DNA from: Flavobacteriales bacterium
GTDB taxonomy: Bacteria; Bacteroidota; Bacteroidia; Flavobacteriales_F; PHOS-HE28
Reading direction: 5' to 3'
Length of the DNA stretch: 64,000 bases
Assembly (NCBI GenBank): GCA_016788635.1
Contig: JAEUSU010000008.1
Coordinates: 248,001-312,000, forward strand
Position 1 is the stretch's first letter, and every line of letters begins with the position of its first letter. The notes under the pieces were generated by a model that was not told the DNA's origin, did no database searches, and saw nothing but the letters and a program-made list of their open reading frames with translations. A program made the position numbers and the translations under genes. Of the stretch, positions 17,194 through 27,400 are shown piece after piece.

Positions 17194-19551
17194 ATGCGCT
17201 CTCCGATCATGCGTTCATTGCTCTTCGCTCCGCTCTTCCTGCTGGCCGGTCCCATGGCCGCACAGGGCCAACGGCAGACCGTGCGCGGCACCGTTGCCGA
17301 TGCCGATACGCGCCAGCCGCTCTTCGGCGCCACCGTGGTGGTGGTCGGGTCCGACCCGCTGATCGGTTCCACCACCGATGTGGACGGCCGCTTCACCCTG
17401 GAACAGGTGCCCGTGGGCCGGGTGGCCCTTCAGGTGCGTATGCTCGGCTATGAGGAACAGACCCTGGCCAACCTGCTCGTGAACTCCGCCAAGGAACTGG
17501 TGCTCGACATCCGCATGCAGGAGTCCATCGCGCAGCTGCAGGAAGTGGTGGTGAGCGGAAAGAAGGGTCACGGCGAGGTGCGCAATGACATGGCCGTGAT
17601 CAGTGCCCGCAAGATCAGCGTGGAGGAGACCTCACGCATCGCCGGTGGCATCAACGACCCCGCGCGCATGGTCACCGTGTTCCCCGGCGTGGCGGGCGAC
17701 CCCACCGGCAACAACACCATCATTGTGCGCGGCAACAGCCCCAAGGGCGTGCTCTGGCGCCTGGAGGGCATGGAGATCCCCAACCCCAACCACTTTGCCG
17801 ATGACGGCACCACGGGCGGTCCCATCAACGTGCTGAACAGCGACGTGGTGGACAACAGCGATTTCTACACCGGAGCCTTCGCGGCGGAGTATGGCAACGT
17901 CACCAGCGCCGTGTTCGACATGAAGCTGCGCGACGGCAATGACCGCCAGCGTGAATACACACTGAAGGCCGGTGTGCTCGGCACCGACCTGACCGCTGAA
18001 GGGCCGCTGCCCGGCTTGAACGGCGGCAGCTACCTGGCCAACTTCCGCTACAGCACCCTGGCACTGTTGGATGGCGCGGGCATCGTGGATTACCAGGGCG
18101 TGCCCAAGTACACGGACGCCGCCTTCAAGCTGAAGATGCCCACCGCGAAGGCGGGCACCTTCTCCCTTTTCGGCATCGGCGGCCTCAGCAGCATCAGCCA
18201 GCGCGATGAGGGCACCACCGGCGACACGCTCTTCGCCACCGCCGAATACGGCTCGCGCATGGGCGTGCTGGGCCTTTCTCATACGCTGCTGCTGAGCGCC
18301 AACAACTACCTCTACAGCACCGTCAGCCTGAATGGCAACGGCAGCAGCACCGACTTCAACGAGACCGACGCGCCCGGTGAAACACCCATCGTGCTCCGGC
18401 ATGAGGATGACATGGCCCGCTGGACCCTGCGCGTCACCAGCACGCTCAACACGCGCATCAATGCCAACCACAAGCTTCGTTCGGGCATCATCGTTTCGGT
18501 GGACCGTTTCCGCACCTTCTCCAACAGCTTCGACCGCGAGGATGATGCGATGAAGGTGGAGCTCGATCAGCGCGGCGAGGCCACCACCCTGCAGGCCTTC
18601 ACCAGCTGGAAGTGGCGCTGGAACGAACAATGGAGCCTGACCAGCGGAATGCACGTACTTCACTATGCGCTGAACGGTGCAACAAGTGTGGAGCCACGCG
18701 CCGCACTGCGGTACCAGGCCACACCCGCGCGGGCCTTCACGCTCGGTGCAGGCCTGCACAGCAAGACCGAGAGCCTGATGAACTACCTGGCGCAGACCAC
18801 CGATGCGGCGGGGAATATCACCCAGCCGAACCGCGACATGGACCTGTCCAAGGCCTTGCACGCGGTGTTCGGCTACGAGCAGATGCTGGCCGAGGACATC
18901 CAGTTCAAAGCTGAGGTGTACTACCAGTACCTGTACGACCAACCCGTGGAGAACGCGCCTGGTAGCGCCTTCTGGCTGGGCAACATGCAGGAGTGGTTCA
19001 CCACCAAGGACCTGGTGAACGCGGGCAAGGGGTACAATGCCGGGGTGGAAGTGGGCCTGGAGAAATTCTTCACGCGTGGCTGGCACGGCCTGGTCACCCT
19101 GTCCGCGTTCGACAGCCGCTACCGCGCCATGGACGGCACCTGGTACAACGCCCGCTTCGGACTGGGCGCCGTGGGCAACGTGCTGGCGGGTAAGGAGTGG
19201 AAGGTGGGTGCCGCCACCAAGAACAAGGTGATCCTCACCGGGGTACGGTACAGCGTGCAGGGTGGCCAGTGGCAGACCCCGTTGGACCTGCAGGCCAGCA
19301 TCGATGCAGGCATGCAAAAGGAAGGCAGCCCGCTCATGAGCGTGAAGGGCGAACCCATCCACAAGCTGGACATGGTGCTGGCCTACCGCGTGGGCCGTGC
19401 GAAAGTGAGCCACGAGTTCAAGGCCGACGTGCAGAACGTGCTGAACGCGCAGACGCCCGTGTACTACTACTTCGACCGCCGCACCGAGACCTTGAAGAGC
19501 GTGGACCAGCTGGCGATCCTGCCGGTATTGCAATACACGCTGCGGTTCTGA
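17194..19551 (+). CDS. TonB-dependent outer-membrane receptor with carboxypeptidase-like N-terminal domain
   Basis: 785 residues. Signal peptide MRSLLFAPLFLLAGPMAAQ, then a CarboxypepD_reg-like domain (residues about 28-110: VRGTVADADTRQPLFGATVV, GRFTLEQVPVGRVALQVR). A plug domain follows (about 120-235, with the receptor motif NTIIVRGNSPKGVLWRLEGM and ADVYN-like NSDFYTGAFAAEYGNVTSAV). A beta-barrel with many 'FSLFGIGGLSS'-type strands ends in LQYTLRF. No SusD-like partner is adjacent, so it is not a SusCD pair. The substrate is unknown; an iron complex or a peptide is possible. Start ATG 17194 was chosen because the longer frame is not a signal peptide and the ECF-type promoter lies directly upstream. 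Confidence 0.92.
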   Translation: MRSPIMRSLLFAPLFLLAGPMAAQGQRQTVRGTVADADTRQPLFGATVVVVGSDPLIGSTTDVDGRFTLEQVPVGRVALQVRMLGYEEQTLANLLVNSAKELVLDIRMQESIAQLQEVVVSGKKGHGEVRNDMAVISARKISVEETSRIAGGINDPARMVTVFPGVAGDPTGNNTIIVRGNSPKGVLWRLEGMEIPNPNHFADDGTTGGPINVLNSDVVDNSDFYTGAFAAEYGNVTSAVFDMKLRDGNDRQREYTLKAGVLGTDLTAEGPLPGLNGGSYLANFRYSTLALLDGAGIVDYQGVPKYTDAAFKLKMPTAKAGTFSLFGIGGLSSISQRDEGTTGDTLFATAEYGSRMGVLGLSHTLLLSANNYLYSTVSLNGNGSSTDFNETDAPGETPIVLRHEDDMARWTLRVTSTLNTRINANHKLRSGIIVSVDRFRTFSNSFDREDDAMKVELDQRGEATTLQAFTSWKWRWNEQWSLTSGMHVLHYALNGATSVEPRAALRYQATPARAFTLGAGLHSKTESLMNYLAQTTDAAGNITQPNRDMDLSKALHAVFGYEQMLAEDIQFKAEVYYQYLYDQPVENAPGSAFWLGNMQEWFTTKDLVNAGKGYNAGVEVGLEKFFTRGWHGLVTLSAFDSRYRAMDGTWYNARFGLGAVGNVLAGKEWKVGAATKNKVILTGVRYSVQGGQWQTPLDLQASIDAGMQKEGSPLMSVKGEPIHKLDMVLAYRVGRAKVSHEFKADVQNVLNAQTPVYYYFDRRTETLKSVDQLAILPVLQYTLRF

Positions 19552-19653
19552 GCATGGCCGGTACACATGGGCTCGAAGGAATGCTCTTGCGGATCTGACG
19601 CGATGGCGGGCAACTGATAGGCCACGGAAGCGTCATCCGTCTAACTTCACAGC

Positions 19654-21390
19654 ATGCGGCTACCGTTGCTCTTAACCCTGGGGTTTGCGTTATCCAGCGC
19701 CCACGCCCTTACCTGGATGCCCGATGCGAACCTGCGCAATTGGGCCAACAACCAGTTCCCGGGCTGCATTTCGGGCAACTACATCGATGAGAACCACCCC
19801 GGCGTCCAGTCGGCGGGCATGGTGGACCTCAGTTTTCAGAGCAACATCACCAACCTCACCGGGGTGGAGGCCTTTGCGAGCGCCACGGGGATGAACGTGA
19901 GCAACAACCCGATCACGGTGTGGGACTATCCGCTCTTCATCAGCCAGCTCGGCGCGAGCAACTGCGGGGTCACGGGCACCTTTTTCATACCCTTCCCGCT
20001 CACCTATGTGAACATCTCCAACAACGCGATCACTTCACTGGTGATCTATTCCTCCAGCAGCCTTAGCACGTTGATCGCGCACCACAACCAGATCACCAGC
20101 GTGTCGTGGGGCGTGGTGCCCGGCTGGGTGGATCTGAGCTACAACCAGCTCACCTCCATCGGTGTGGCGTCGGGCAGCCCCTTCCTGCAGTACTTGGAAA
20201 TCAGCCACAACAACTTCACGGCCGTGCCTGCCGGCGGTAGCAGCCTCACGTTCCTGGGTGCGAGCTGGAACCAGATCACGAATGTGTCCCAGCTGAGCGG
20301 TAACAACTTCAACTTCGAAGCGGACCTCAGTCACAATGCCATCCAACAGGTGCCCGGTCTGGGCAACGCGAAGAGCGTGGACCTGAGCTTCAATCCACTC
20401 ACGCTGGGTATCTCCGGAACAAGCTTCAAACTGCAGACGCTCCGCGTGAACAACACCCAGCTGCCCTGCCTTCCGTATCTGCACTTTCCCTTGGTGAACC
20501 TCTATTGCGCGAACAGCCCCATCAACTGCATCCCCAACCAGCCGCCCAACCTGGTGATGAGCGCGGCCAACTTCGGTTTCACTCCGGTGGTGTGCGGTGC
20601 ATCCTCGCCCTGTTACATGGCCACGCCCTCACTGGACCTGCGGGTGTTCCTTCAGGGGCCCTATGATGCGGTTGCCGTACAAATGCGCGACGACCTTCGT
20701 GCACAGGGGTTGCTACCGCATGTGGATCCCTATCCCACACTGGGGGTGAGCTACGCGGGCAGCGGCTGGCCGGATGTATTCAGCTCCACTGTGTATTCCA
20801 CCACTGGACCGAACGCCATTGTGGATTGGATCGTGGTGGAGTTGACCCCCTATTTCACCGGCAGTCTGGCGGATGATGCCACGCCATACAGCCGCCCGGC
20901 CTTTGTGCAACGCGATGGGGACGTGGTGGGCTTGGATGGCTCCTGGCCGCTGGTCATGAATACTCCGCACGGTTCCTACCGTGTGGCCGTGCGGCATCGC
21001 AACCACCTGGGGGCCATCACCACCCAGCCACAAGGTCTGTCCTCCACCATGCTTACGGTGGACTTCACACGCTACTCAGCCACGGCGTGCCAGGGAGGGG
21101 CCATGCATGGGGACAGTCTTATCGCCGATGAAAGACAATTGTGGCGCGGCGATGTCAACTACAACCATCAGGTGAAGTACATCGGCTCAGGAAACGACCG
21201 CGACCCCATCCTTACGGCCATTGGCGGCACAGTGCCCACGCAAATGGTCTCCGGCGTTTACGCGCGTGAGGACGTGAACATGGATGGGGTGATCAAGTAT
21301 ACCGGTGCGGACAATGACCGCGACCCGATCCTGCAGAACATCGGCGGTGCGAACCCCACAGCGGTGCGGAACCAATTGGGATTCTACTAG
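19654..21390 (+). CDS. Secreted leucine-rich-repeat-like protein with dockerin-like C-terminal module
   Basis: 578 residues with a signal peptide (LPLLLTLGFALSSAHA). Residues about 40-300 are degenerate leucine-rich repeats (NLTGVEAFASATGMNVSNNP, VDLSYNQLTSIGVAS, YLEISHNNFTAVPA). From residue about 325 there is a module of about 250 residues also found at the end of the 24412 protein. It includes AIVDWIVVEL, VAVRHRNHLGAIT and two acidic repeats VNYNHQVKYIGSGNDRDPIL and VNMDGVIKYTGADNDRDPIL. The second contains a DxNxDG calcium-loop signature as in dockerins and EF-hands. A -7-like TAACTTCA sits 4 bases before the ATG. The function is probably extracellular binding; the ligand is unknown. Confidence 0.82.
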   Translation: MRLPLLLTLGFALSSAHALTWMPDANLRNWANNQFPGCISGNYIDENHPGVQSAGMVDLSFQSNITNLTGVEAFASATGMNVSNNPITVWDYPLFISQLGASNCGVTGTFFIPFPLTYVNISNNAITSLVIYSSSSLSTLIAHHNQITSVSWGVVPGWVDLSYNQLTSIGVASGSPFLQYLEISHNNFTAVPAGGSSLTFLGASWNQITNVSQLSGNNFNFEADLSHNAIQQVPGLGNAKSVDLSFNPLTLGISGTSFKLQTLRVNNTQLPCLPYLHFPLVNLYCANSPINCIPNQPPNLVMSAANFGFTPVVCGASSPCYMATPSLDLRVFLQGPYDAVAVQMRDDLRAQGLLPHVDPYPTLGVSYAGSGWPDVFSSTVYSTTGPNAIVDWIVVELTPYFTGSLADDATPYSRPAFVQRDGDVVGLDGSWPLVMNTPHGSYRVAVRHRNHLGAITTQPQGLSSTMLTVDFTRYSATACQGGAMHGDSLIADERQLWRGDVNYNHQVKYIGSGNDRDPILTAIGGTVPTQMVSGVYAREDVNMDGVIKYTGADNDRDPILQNIGGANPTAVRNQLGFY

Positions 21391-21404
21391 TCGCGGTCGC
21401 TGGA

Positions 21405-22181
21405 TCACCAAACGCGCCGCACCATCCTCAGCGTGTGCGTGTACCGCCCGGTACCAGCATTGAAGATGCCGTGCTGGTCCAGATGATCGATGCGGACCTG
21501 GCCGCTGGCGTGCAGGATGCGCTTTACACCGCGGCCCAAAGCTTCGTCCGCCAGCACGATGCCCACGTGGATGATGCGCCCCTCCGGGTTGTCGAAGAAG
21601 GCCAGGTCGCCGGTGGTGGCGAGGTCCACAAAGGCCACGTGCTCACCGCGCTCCGCCTGCTGCCAGGCATCGCGTGGAAGGCTGTGGCCGCACAAGGCGA
21701 AGAGCATCTGGGTAAGCCCCGAACAGTCGATGCCATACGGACTGCGGCCACCCCAGAGGTAAGGCGCGCCCAGGAAAAGGTCCTGCATGGCCAGCAGACA
21801 TTTGGCAGGTGAACCGAGCACCCCCAGTGAGGTGCGCCCTTCAAAAGGCAACGTGCGCCCCTGCCATTGGAAGGTCCGGCGGGCATAGTGCGGAAGTACT
21901 CCCCCCAACGGAATGCGCAACAAGCCTTGCTCGGTTTGGACCACCTCCATGGGTTCGATGGAGCGCACGGTGGCGGGCACAGCCGACTCTGTCTCCAACG
22001 CCTGCTTTACGTCCACCCAGCCCTCATACCCGTCGTGATCGAACTGGATCTTCACCCACTTGGGCAGCCGGTCCAGCAGGCGGGCGGTCTCGCCGAACAG
22101 CCACTGCGTGACCATCTCCGCACGGTCATCCGGCTCGCGCCGAACGGGCACCAGGGAGAGGGGGCAGATGACCGCTTGCAT
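21405..22181 (-). CDS. NlpC/P60-family cysteine peptidase with SH3 region
   Basis: 258-residue peptidoglycan hydrolase-like protein (peptidase family C40, usually cutting D-glutamyl-diaminopimelate bonds in stem peptides). The N-terminal half is SH3-like (VTQWLFGETARLLDRLPKWV, DGYEGWVDVKQ). The C-terminal half carries the catalytic Cys in YGIDCSGLTQMLF and the His in GRIIHVGIVLAD. No signal peptide is visible at the chosen ATG (22181), so the protein may be exported by another route or act cytoplasmically. It lies 14 bases after the convergent LRR gene and about 100 bases downstream of the thiolase gene, on the same strand. Confidence 0.9.
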   Translation of the reverse strand: MQAVICPLSLVPVRREPDDRAEMVTQWLFGETARLLDRLPKWVKIQFDHDGYEGWVDVKQALETESAVPATVRSIEPMEVVQTEQGLLRIPLGGVLPHYARRTFQWQGRTLPFEGRTSLGVLGSPAKCLLAMQDLFLGAPYLWGGRSPYGIDCSGLTQMLFALCGHSLPRDAWQQAERGEHVAFVDLATTGDLAFFDNPEGRIIHVGIVLADEALGRGVKRILHASGQVRIDHLDQHGIFNAGTGRYTHTLRMVRRVW

Positions 22182-22281
22182 TTTCTGTGGTGTGTTGGGA
22201 GGTTGCGCGTTCCGTTACACGGTCGTGTGATCCGCAACTCGGGACGCGTCAACGCGCAACGCGAGCGAGCCGGTGCAAGGT

Positions 22282-23460
22282 TCAGAGGGCTTCGATCACC
22301 ATCGCGCTCGCTCCGCCGCCACCGTTGCAGATGCCGGCCGCGCCGTATTTGCCGCCGTTCTGCTTCAGCACGTTGATGAGGGTGACGATGATGCGTGCGC
22401 CACTGCAGCCCAGCGGGTGGCCCAGGCTCACGGCGCCGCCGTTCACGTTCACCTTATTCGGGTCCAGGCCCATGAGCTTGGTGTTGGCGATGCCCACCAC
22501 GCTGAAGGCCTCGTTCAACTCCACGAAGGCGATGTCGCTCATCTTCAATCCGGCCTTCTCCACGGCGCGGGGCACGGCCTTGGCCGGGGTGGTGGTGAAC
22601 CACTCGGGGGCCTGCTCGGCATCGGCGTAGCTCAGCACGCGCGCCAGCGGCTTCAGGCCCAGTTCCTTCGCCTTGTCGGCGCTCATCAGCACCAGCGCTG
22701 CGGCGCCGTCGTTGATGGTGCTGGCATTGGCCGCCGTCACCGTGCCTTCCTTGGTGAACACGGGTTTCAGCCCGGGTATCTTGTCGAAGCTCACGTTCTT
22801 GTATTCCTCGTCCTCGCTCACCACCACATCGCCCTTGCGGGTCTTCACGGTCACGGGAACCACTTCATCCTTGAATTTTCCCGCGGCCCATGCGGCAGCG
22901 CTTCGCTTGTAGCTTTCGATGGCGAAGGCGTCCTGTTCCTCGCGCGTGATCCCGTGCTCCTTCGCGGTGTTGTCGGCGCTCACACCCATGGCGGTCTGAT
23001 GGTACACGTCGGTGAGGCCGTCCTTGCCGATGCCGTCGATGAGCTGCCCATTGCCGAAACGGTAGCCGTAGCGGGCCTGTTCCAGGTAGAACGGAGTGCG
23101 GCTCATGCTCTCCATGCCACCGGCAACCACGATCTCGGCATCGCCCAGCTTGATGTCCTGTGTGGCCATCATGATCGCCTTCATGCCACTGGCGCACACC
23201 TTGTTCACCGTGGTGCAGGCCACCTCGTTGGGCAGGCCGGCGAACTTGGCGGCCTGGCGGGAGGGCGCCTGGCCCAGGTTGGCCTGCAGCACGCTGCCCA
23301 TGATCACCTCATTCACTTGTTCCGGCTTCACCCCGGCCCGCTCCACAGCGGCTTTCACGGCGGTGGCGCCCAGCTGTGTGGCGGGCACTTCGGCCAGGCT
23401 GCCCCCGAAGGAGCCAATGGGTGTGCGCACGGCGGAAACGATGACGACTTCGCGGGACAT
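22282..23460 (-). CDS. Acetyl-CoA C-acyltransferase (thiolase)
   Basis: 392-residue thiolase, typical length for the biosynthetic/degradative acetyl-CoA acetyltransferase family. It condenses two acetyl-CoA to acetoacetyl-CoA or performs the reverse thiolysis. The nucleophilic Cys is in [12 protein letters not shown] (residue about 88). The C-terminal catalytic pair lies in [13 protein letters not shown] (His) and [13 protein letters not shown] (Cys). [20 protein letters not shown] is the standard N-terminus; the frame extends 21 codons further upstream but the ATG at 23460 matches the family. A TACCTTTG box lies 34 bases upstream. With the 3-hydroxyacyl-CoA dehydrogenase at 56861 it would serve acyl-CoA metabolism. 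Confidence 0.95.
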   Translation of the reverse strand: MSREVVIVSAVRTPIGSFGGSLAEVPATQLGATAVKAAVERAGVKPEQVNEVIMGSVLQANLGQAPSRQAAKFAGLPNEVACTTVNKVCASGMKAIMMATQDIKLGDAEIVVAGGMESMSRTPFYLEQARYGYRFGNGQLIDGIGKDGLTDVYHQTAMGVSADNTAKEHGITREEQDAFAIESYKRSAAAWAAGKFKDEVVPVTVKTRKGDVVVSEDEEYKNVSFDKIPGLKPVFTKEGTVTAANASTINDGAAALVLMSADKAKELGLKPLARVLSYADAEQAPEWFTTTPAKAVPRAVEKAGLKMSDIAFVELNEAFSVVGIANTKLMGLDPNKVNVNGGAVSLGHPLGCSGARIIVTLINVLKQNGGKYGAAGICNGGGGASAMVIEAL

Positions 23461-23493
23461 GTCGGTGATCGGATTGATGGGTTTGAAGGGCTG

Positions 23494-23501
23494 CAAAGGT
23501 A
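23494..23501 (-). promoter_or_regulatory. Candidate -7 box (TACCTTTG) of the thiolase gene
   Basis: On the minus strand TACCTTTG matches the Bacteroidota -7 consensus TAnnTTTG exactly. It lies 34 bases upstream of the thiolase ATG. Confidence 0.5.
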
Positions 23502-23539
23502 GCCGAGTGGGGAAGTGGTACACGTTCGCCTCACCCTTC

Positions 23540-23547
23540 TATCTTTG
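23540..23547 (+). promoter_or_regulatory. Candidate -7 box (TATCTTTG) of the tRNA cluster
   Basis: Exact match to TAnnTTTG, 41 bases before the tRNA-Ser gene and divergent from the thiolase promoter. Confidence 0.5.
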
Positions 23548-23588
23548 CCGCCCCTGCTTCGGCTCGGGCGTTCTTTTCTGCCACCATT

Positions 23589-23679
<91 letters not shown>

Positions 23680-23710
23680 GAAGGCCCGGATCCGGGCCTT
23701 CATCGTTTTG
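23680..23710 (+). terminator. Rho-independent-like hairpin after tRNA-Ser
   Basis: A perfect 22-base palindrome (GAAGGCCCGGA/TCCGGGCCTTC, 23680-23701) starts one base after the tRNA and is followed by ATCGTTTTG. Confidence 0.6.
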
Positions 23711-23712
23711 TT

Positions 23713-23786
23713 CGGGGTGTAGCGCAGTCCGGTAGCGCACCTGGTTTGGGACCAGGGGGTCGCAGGTTCGAATCCTGCCACCCCGA
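23713..23786 (+). tRNA. tRNA-Pro (anticodon TGG)
   Basis: A 74-base tRNA. Acceptor CGGGGTG/CACCCCG with discriminator A, anticodon loop TTTGGGA (anticodon TGG) on a CCTGG/CCAGG stem, T arm GCAGGTTCGAATCCTGC. No CCA is encoded. Confidence 0.96.
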
Positions 23787-23796
23787 CGAATGACAG

Positions 23797-23827
23797 GATC
23801 CCGCCAACTGGCGGGATCTTTCATTTT
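23797..23827 (+). terminator. Terminator after tRNA-Pro
   Basis: Stem GATCCCGCC/GGCGGGATC with loop AACT, followed by TTTCATTTT. Confidence 0.65.
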
Positions 23828-23889
23828 GGACAGGCCCCAACTCTCGCTCCAGAAGCGTATCGCTTGCGCGAAGCGACCTTTGCATCATT

Positions 23890-23965
23890 GGTCCCGTAGC
23901 TCAGCTGGATAGAGCATCCCGCCCGCTGGGCGGGAAGGCCGTTGGTTCGAGTCCAAAAGGGGCGC
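23890..23965 (+). pseudogene. Degenerate tRNA-Arg-like copy (pseudo-tRNA)
   Basis: The first 27 bases are identical to tRNA-Arg(TCT) at 24050, and the T-arm core GTTGGTTCGAGTCCAA is also identical. The middle differs. Where the anticodon arm should be there is an almost fully paired GC hairpin (TCCCGCCC-GCT-GGGCGGGA), leaving no normal 7-base loop; a forced loop would have C at position 33. The 3' acceptor strand (AGGGGCG) fails to pair at both ends with GGTCCCG. The -7-like ACCTTTG upstream is also duplicated from the functional copy. It is probably a non-functional recombinant copy. Confidence 0.65.
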
Positions 23966-24049
23966 CCGGCCAGGTCCCTCAGGGGAACCTGATCGGAATG
24001 GTGCCTCTCAACGACCGACCAGCCTACGTTCGCCACCTTTGCACGATCC

Positions 24050-24123
<74 letters not shown>

Positions 24124-24411
24124 CAGGAAGCGCATTCGCGATCATCCTTGCACGGCACTAACCGAGCTTCCGAGCTGGTCTCGAGAGGGACAGTTCCGAC
24201 GAAAGTGCACTGTTGGCCGACGAATGAGTTAACGATCTGGTGCTCACGCCCTAGCACGGCTGCTAAAGCACGCGGTACAGCGCCATTCAGGTAGACTTGG
24301 TCGGCATGCCCTTGGTGCTGGTCGAAATGTGGGCGACATGGGCTTGACGCCCGGGGGGGCGTGGCAAGGAACCTTCCACTTTCGCGTCGACCGCTCCGCA
24401 ACCGATCTGCC

Positions 24412-27400
24412 ATGCGAACCAAAGCCTTCATACGCGCCGCCCTTGGTCTGCTCTTGGGCCTGCCTTTGCAGGTGCACGGTGTTACCTATTACCTCTCCCC
24501 ATCGGGTAATGATGCCAATAATGGTACTTCGCAGTCCTCGCCATGGCGGACCATAGACCGCTTGAACCTGGTGACCGGCAGTCTTCAGCCCGGTGACCGG
24601 ATCTATTTCGAAAGGGGTGGTACATATCGGGGAGAAGTGCAGGTTAATTCCTCGGGTACCTCCTCCGCCCCGATCATCATCGGTGCCTACGGCTCGGGTA
24701 ACCGCCCCATCATTACAGGAAGCGAATTGGTCACCGGATGGACCGTGCATGCCGGACAGATCTGGCGGGCTCAGCTTGCGCGCTCGGTCAAGATGTTGTT
24801 CAGCAACGGCCAGTTACAGACCCTGGCGAGGTACCCCAACGCCGGGTGGTTGCGCAACGATGCTGGTTCAACGAGCACGCTGTACGACAATGCGCTCACC
24901 CAATCCGCAGGCTATTGGACCGGTGCCACCGCAGTGATCCGAAGCACCGGCTGGTGTTACGAGATGCCCACGATCACTTCCTTCAACAGTGGAACCCTGT
25001 CCTTCCCCGCCATTCAGCATGGTCTGGGCAATGACAATTGGGGCTACTTCCTGTGCAACAAGCTCAGTGAGCTGGATTCACCGGGCGAGTGGTACCATGA
25101 TGGCAACACGGGCATCCTTTACTTCTGGGCGCCGGGCGGGGTGTCGCCATCCACATTGTCCGTGGAAGCATCCACGTTCCAGGCCGGTATCAAGGTGGGT
25201 TATCAGCAGCGCCACATCAACATCGCAGAAATAGAGTTGCGCCATCAGCAGCTGGCCGGGATCCATAACGACGGGGGATACTCGCTGACCGTGCAAGGCT
25301 GCCGTTTCCTGCGGAATTTCTATGGAATCCGCAGTTACGGCAATTCAAACAGCTACCTGGGAAATGAGTTCATGGAGTGCTACGCGAGCGGCGCCTTGTT
25401 GATCGACCATACCACCACGTTCAGTGGGAACACGATGGACCAGATCGGTCTGGTACCGGGATCAGGTGTGACCAATTGGAGCCACTTTGGTGTGGAAATG
25501 ATGGGCAACAACAACATCATCCGCAACAACCAGATAACAGGCACAGGATACTCGGGCCTCTTCATCAAAGGGAACAATGTGCTGGTGGAGCGCAATGTGA
25601 TCCGTGACGCCCTGAAGATATTGAATGACGGTGGTGCCATCGTTATCGACCGGGTGGATGCGCTCTCGGTGGTGGACAATATCATCAGCGGGGTTCACGG
25701 GGACCTGGCCAGTGCCGCCAGCACCAATGCAGCACACTATCCCATCGCACACGGCATCTATTTCGGCAACGATGGGATCACCAACAGCTGGTTCCGGCAC
25801 AACACGGTCCGTGATTGCAAGGGCAGTGGCATTCATGTTGATCACACCATGATCAACAGTGGCAACCATGTGAAGGATAACGTGCTCTTCAACAACAAGG
25901 TGCAGATGAGCATTTCGGACCTGTCCAACAATGTGGGTCCGGGTGCGGTGGCACCCTATCAGGTGGCCGCCTTCAACACGGTGTATGAGGGCAACATTAT
26001 GTACAGCCTCAACATGGAACAGCTGTGCATGGACATGTACAACGTATGGTCCACCTCACCCGTGGATTTTGGCACATTCGCCAACAACAGGTACTACAGT
26101 CCATACGAGGAGCTGAGCATTCGTGTGGTGAACATGGTGACCAATTCGCGCAGGCGCTATACGCTGGAGCGTTGGCAGGTGGAGCGCACCGAGGATGCGG
26201 GGTCTACTGCGAGCCCCCAGCGCTTGAACGCCATGGGTGTGACCGGTGTGATCGGAGGCAATCTGGTGGCCAACGGCACCTTCGATACGAACGTGAGCGG
26301 CTGGACCTGCTGGCCGGGCAATGGCCAGCTTACGCAAAGCACTGCATACCTGGATGCGGGTTCCATGCGTGTGAACCTGCCGAACGCCTCGCTCTACACC
26401 AGCCTCTACACGCGCTCCAACACGGCATCCGTGACCAATGGCCATTGGTATCGGCTGAAGTTCGCCATACAGAGCAGTGGTCTGGGCGAGGTGGACGCCG
26501 GCCTGAAGGGGCAGGCCCAGTTGAGCAGCGGCGCCACCATCCACTCGCGTGCCTATCCGTTCAGCCCGGTACGGCGCGATTTGGAGTTGATCTTCCAGGG
26601 GAACCTCACTGACCAGGCCATGGCCCAGTTCGTGAACCACCACACCGAGCCCACGTATTGGATCGACAATGTGGAACTGCATCGTGTGCAGGTGCAGGTC
26701 CTGGATCCCACCTTGGAGCATATCCTCATGGAGAATCCCAATGGCGCGGTGCAGTCCTTCACGCTTCCGGCGGGTTGCTGGAAGGAGGTGGAAGGCGCTT
26801 CGTACACCGGTACCATTGACGTGCAGCCCTATCGCTCCCGGGTATTCTACCGCACGTCCACCTCACCATGCGCCGGTGGCGGCGTACCCGCGCCAAGTGG
26901 CAGTGTGTTCGCCAAGGTACTGCTGCGCGGCGCCATCAGCTCAAGCACCGGAACCATGCGTGCAGACCTGCGCCCTTTGAACCTGGTACCTCTCACCGAA
27001 CCATACACGGCCATGGGCTACAGCCTGGCCAACGCAGGCGCCGCCTTCAGCACGGCCGCACAGCTGCGAACAGGCTTGCAGACCGTGGTGGACTGGGTGT
27101 TGCTTGAACTGCGCAACACCGATGCCGCTTACAGCCTGGCAGAACGCCGTGTGGCCCTGGTTTGCCGGGATGGCGAAGTGATCACGCCGGATGGCGCAAC
27201 CAGCCTGCCGTTCAGCGTTACGGCTCAGGGAAAGCACCTTGTCGTACTGCATCGCAATCACCTGGGTGCAATGACCGCTTCTCCGTTGGCCTCGAATGGT
27301 GGCTTGGTGGACTACACCAGTCTCACCACGGCATTGTATGGTACGGATGCGATGTTCTCCGATGGCACCAGGCGCATGCTTTGGCAGGCCAATGCAGTCG

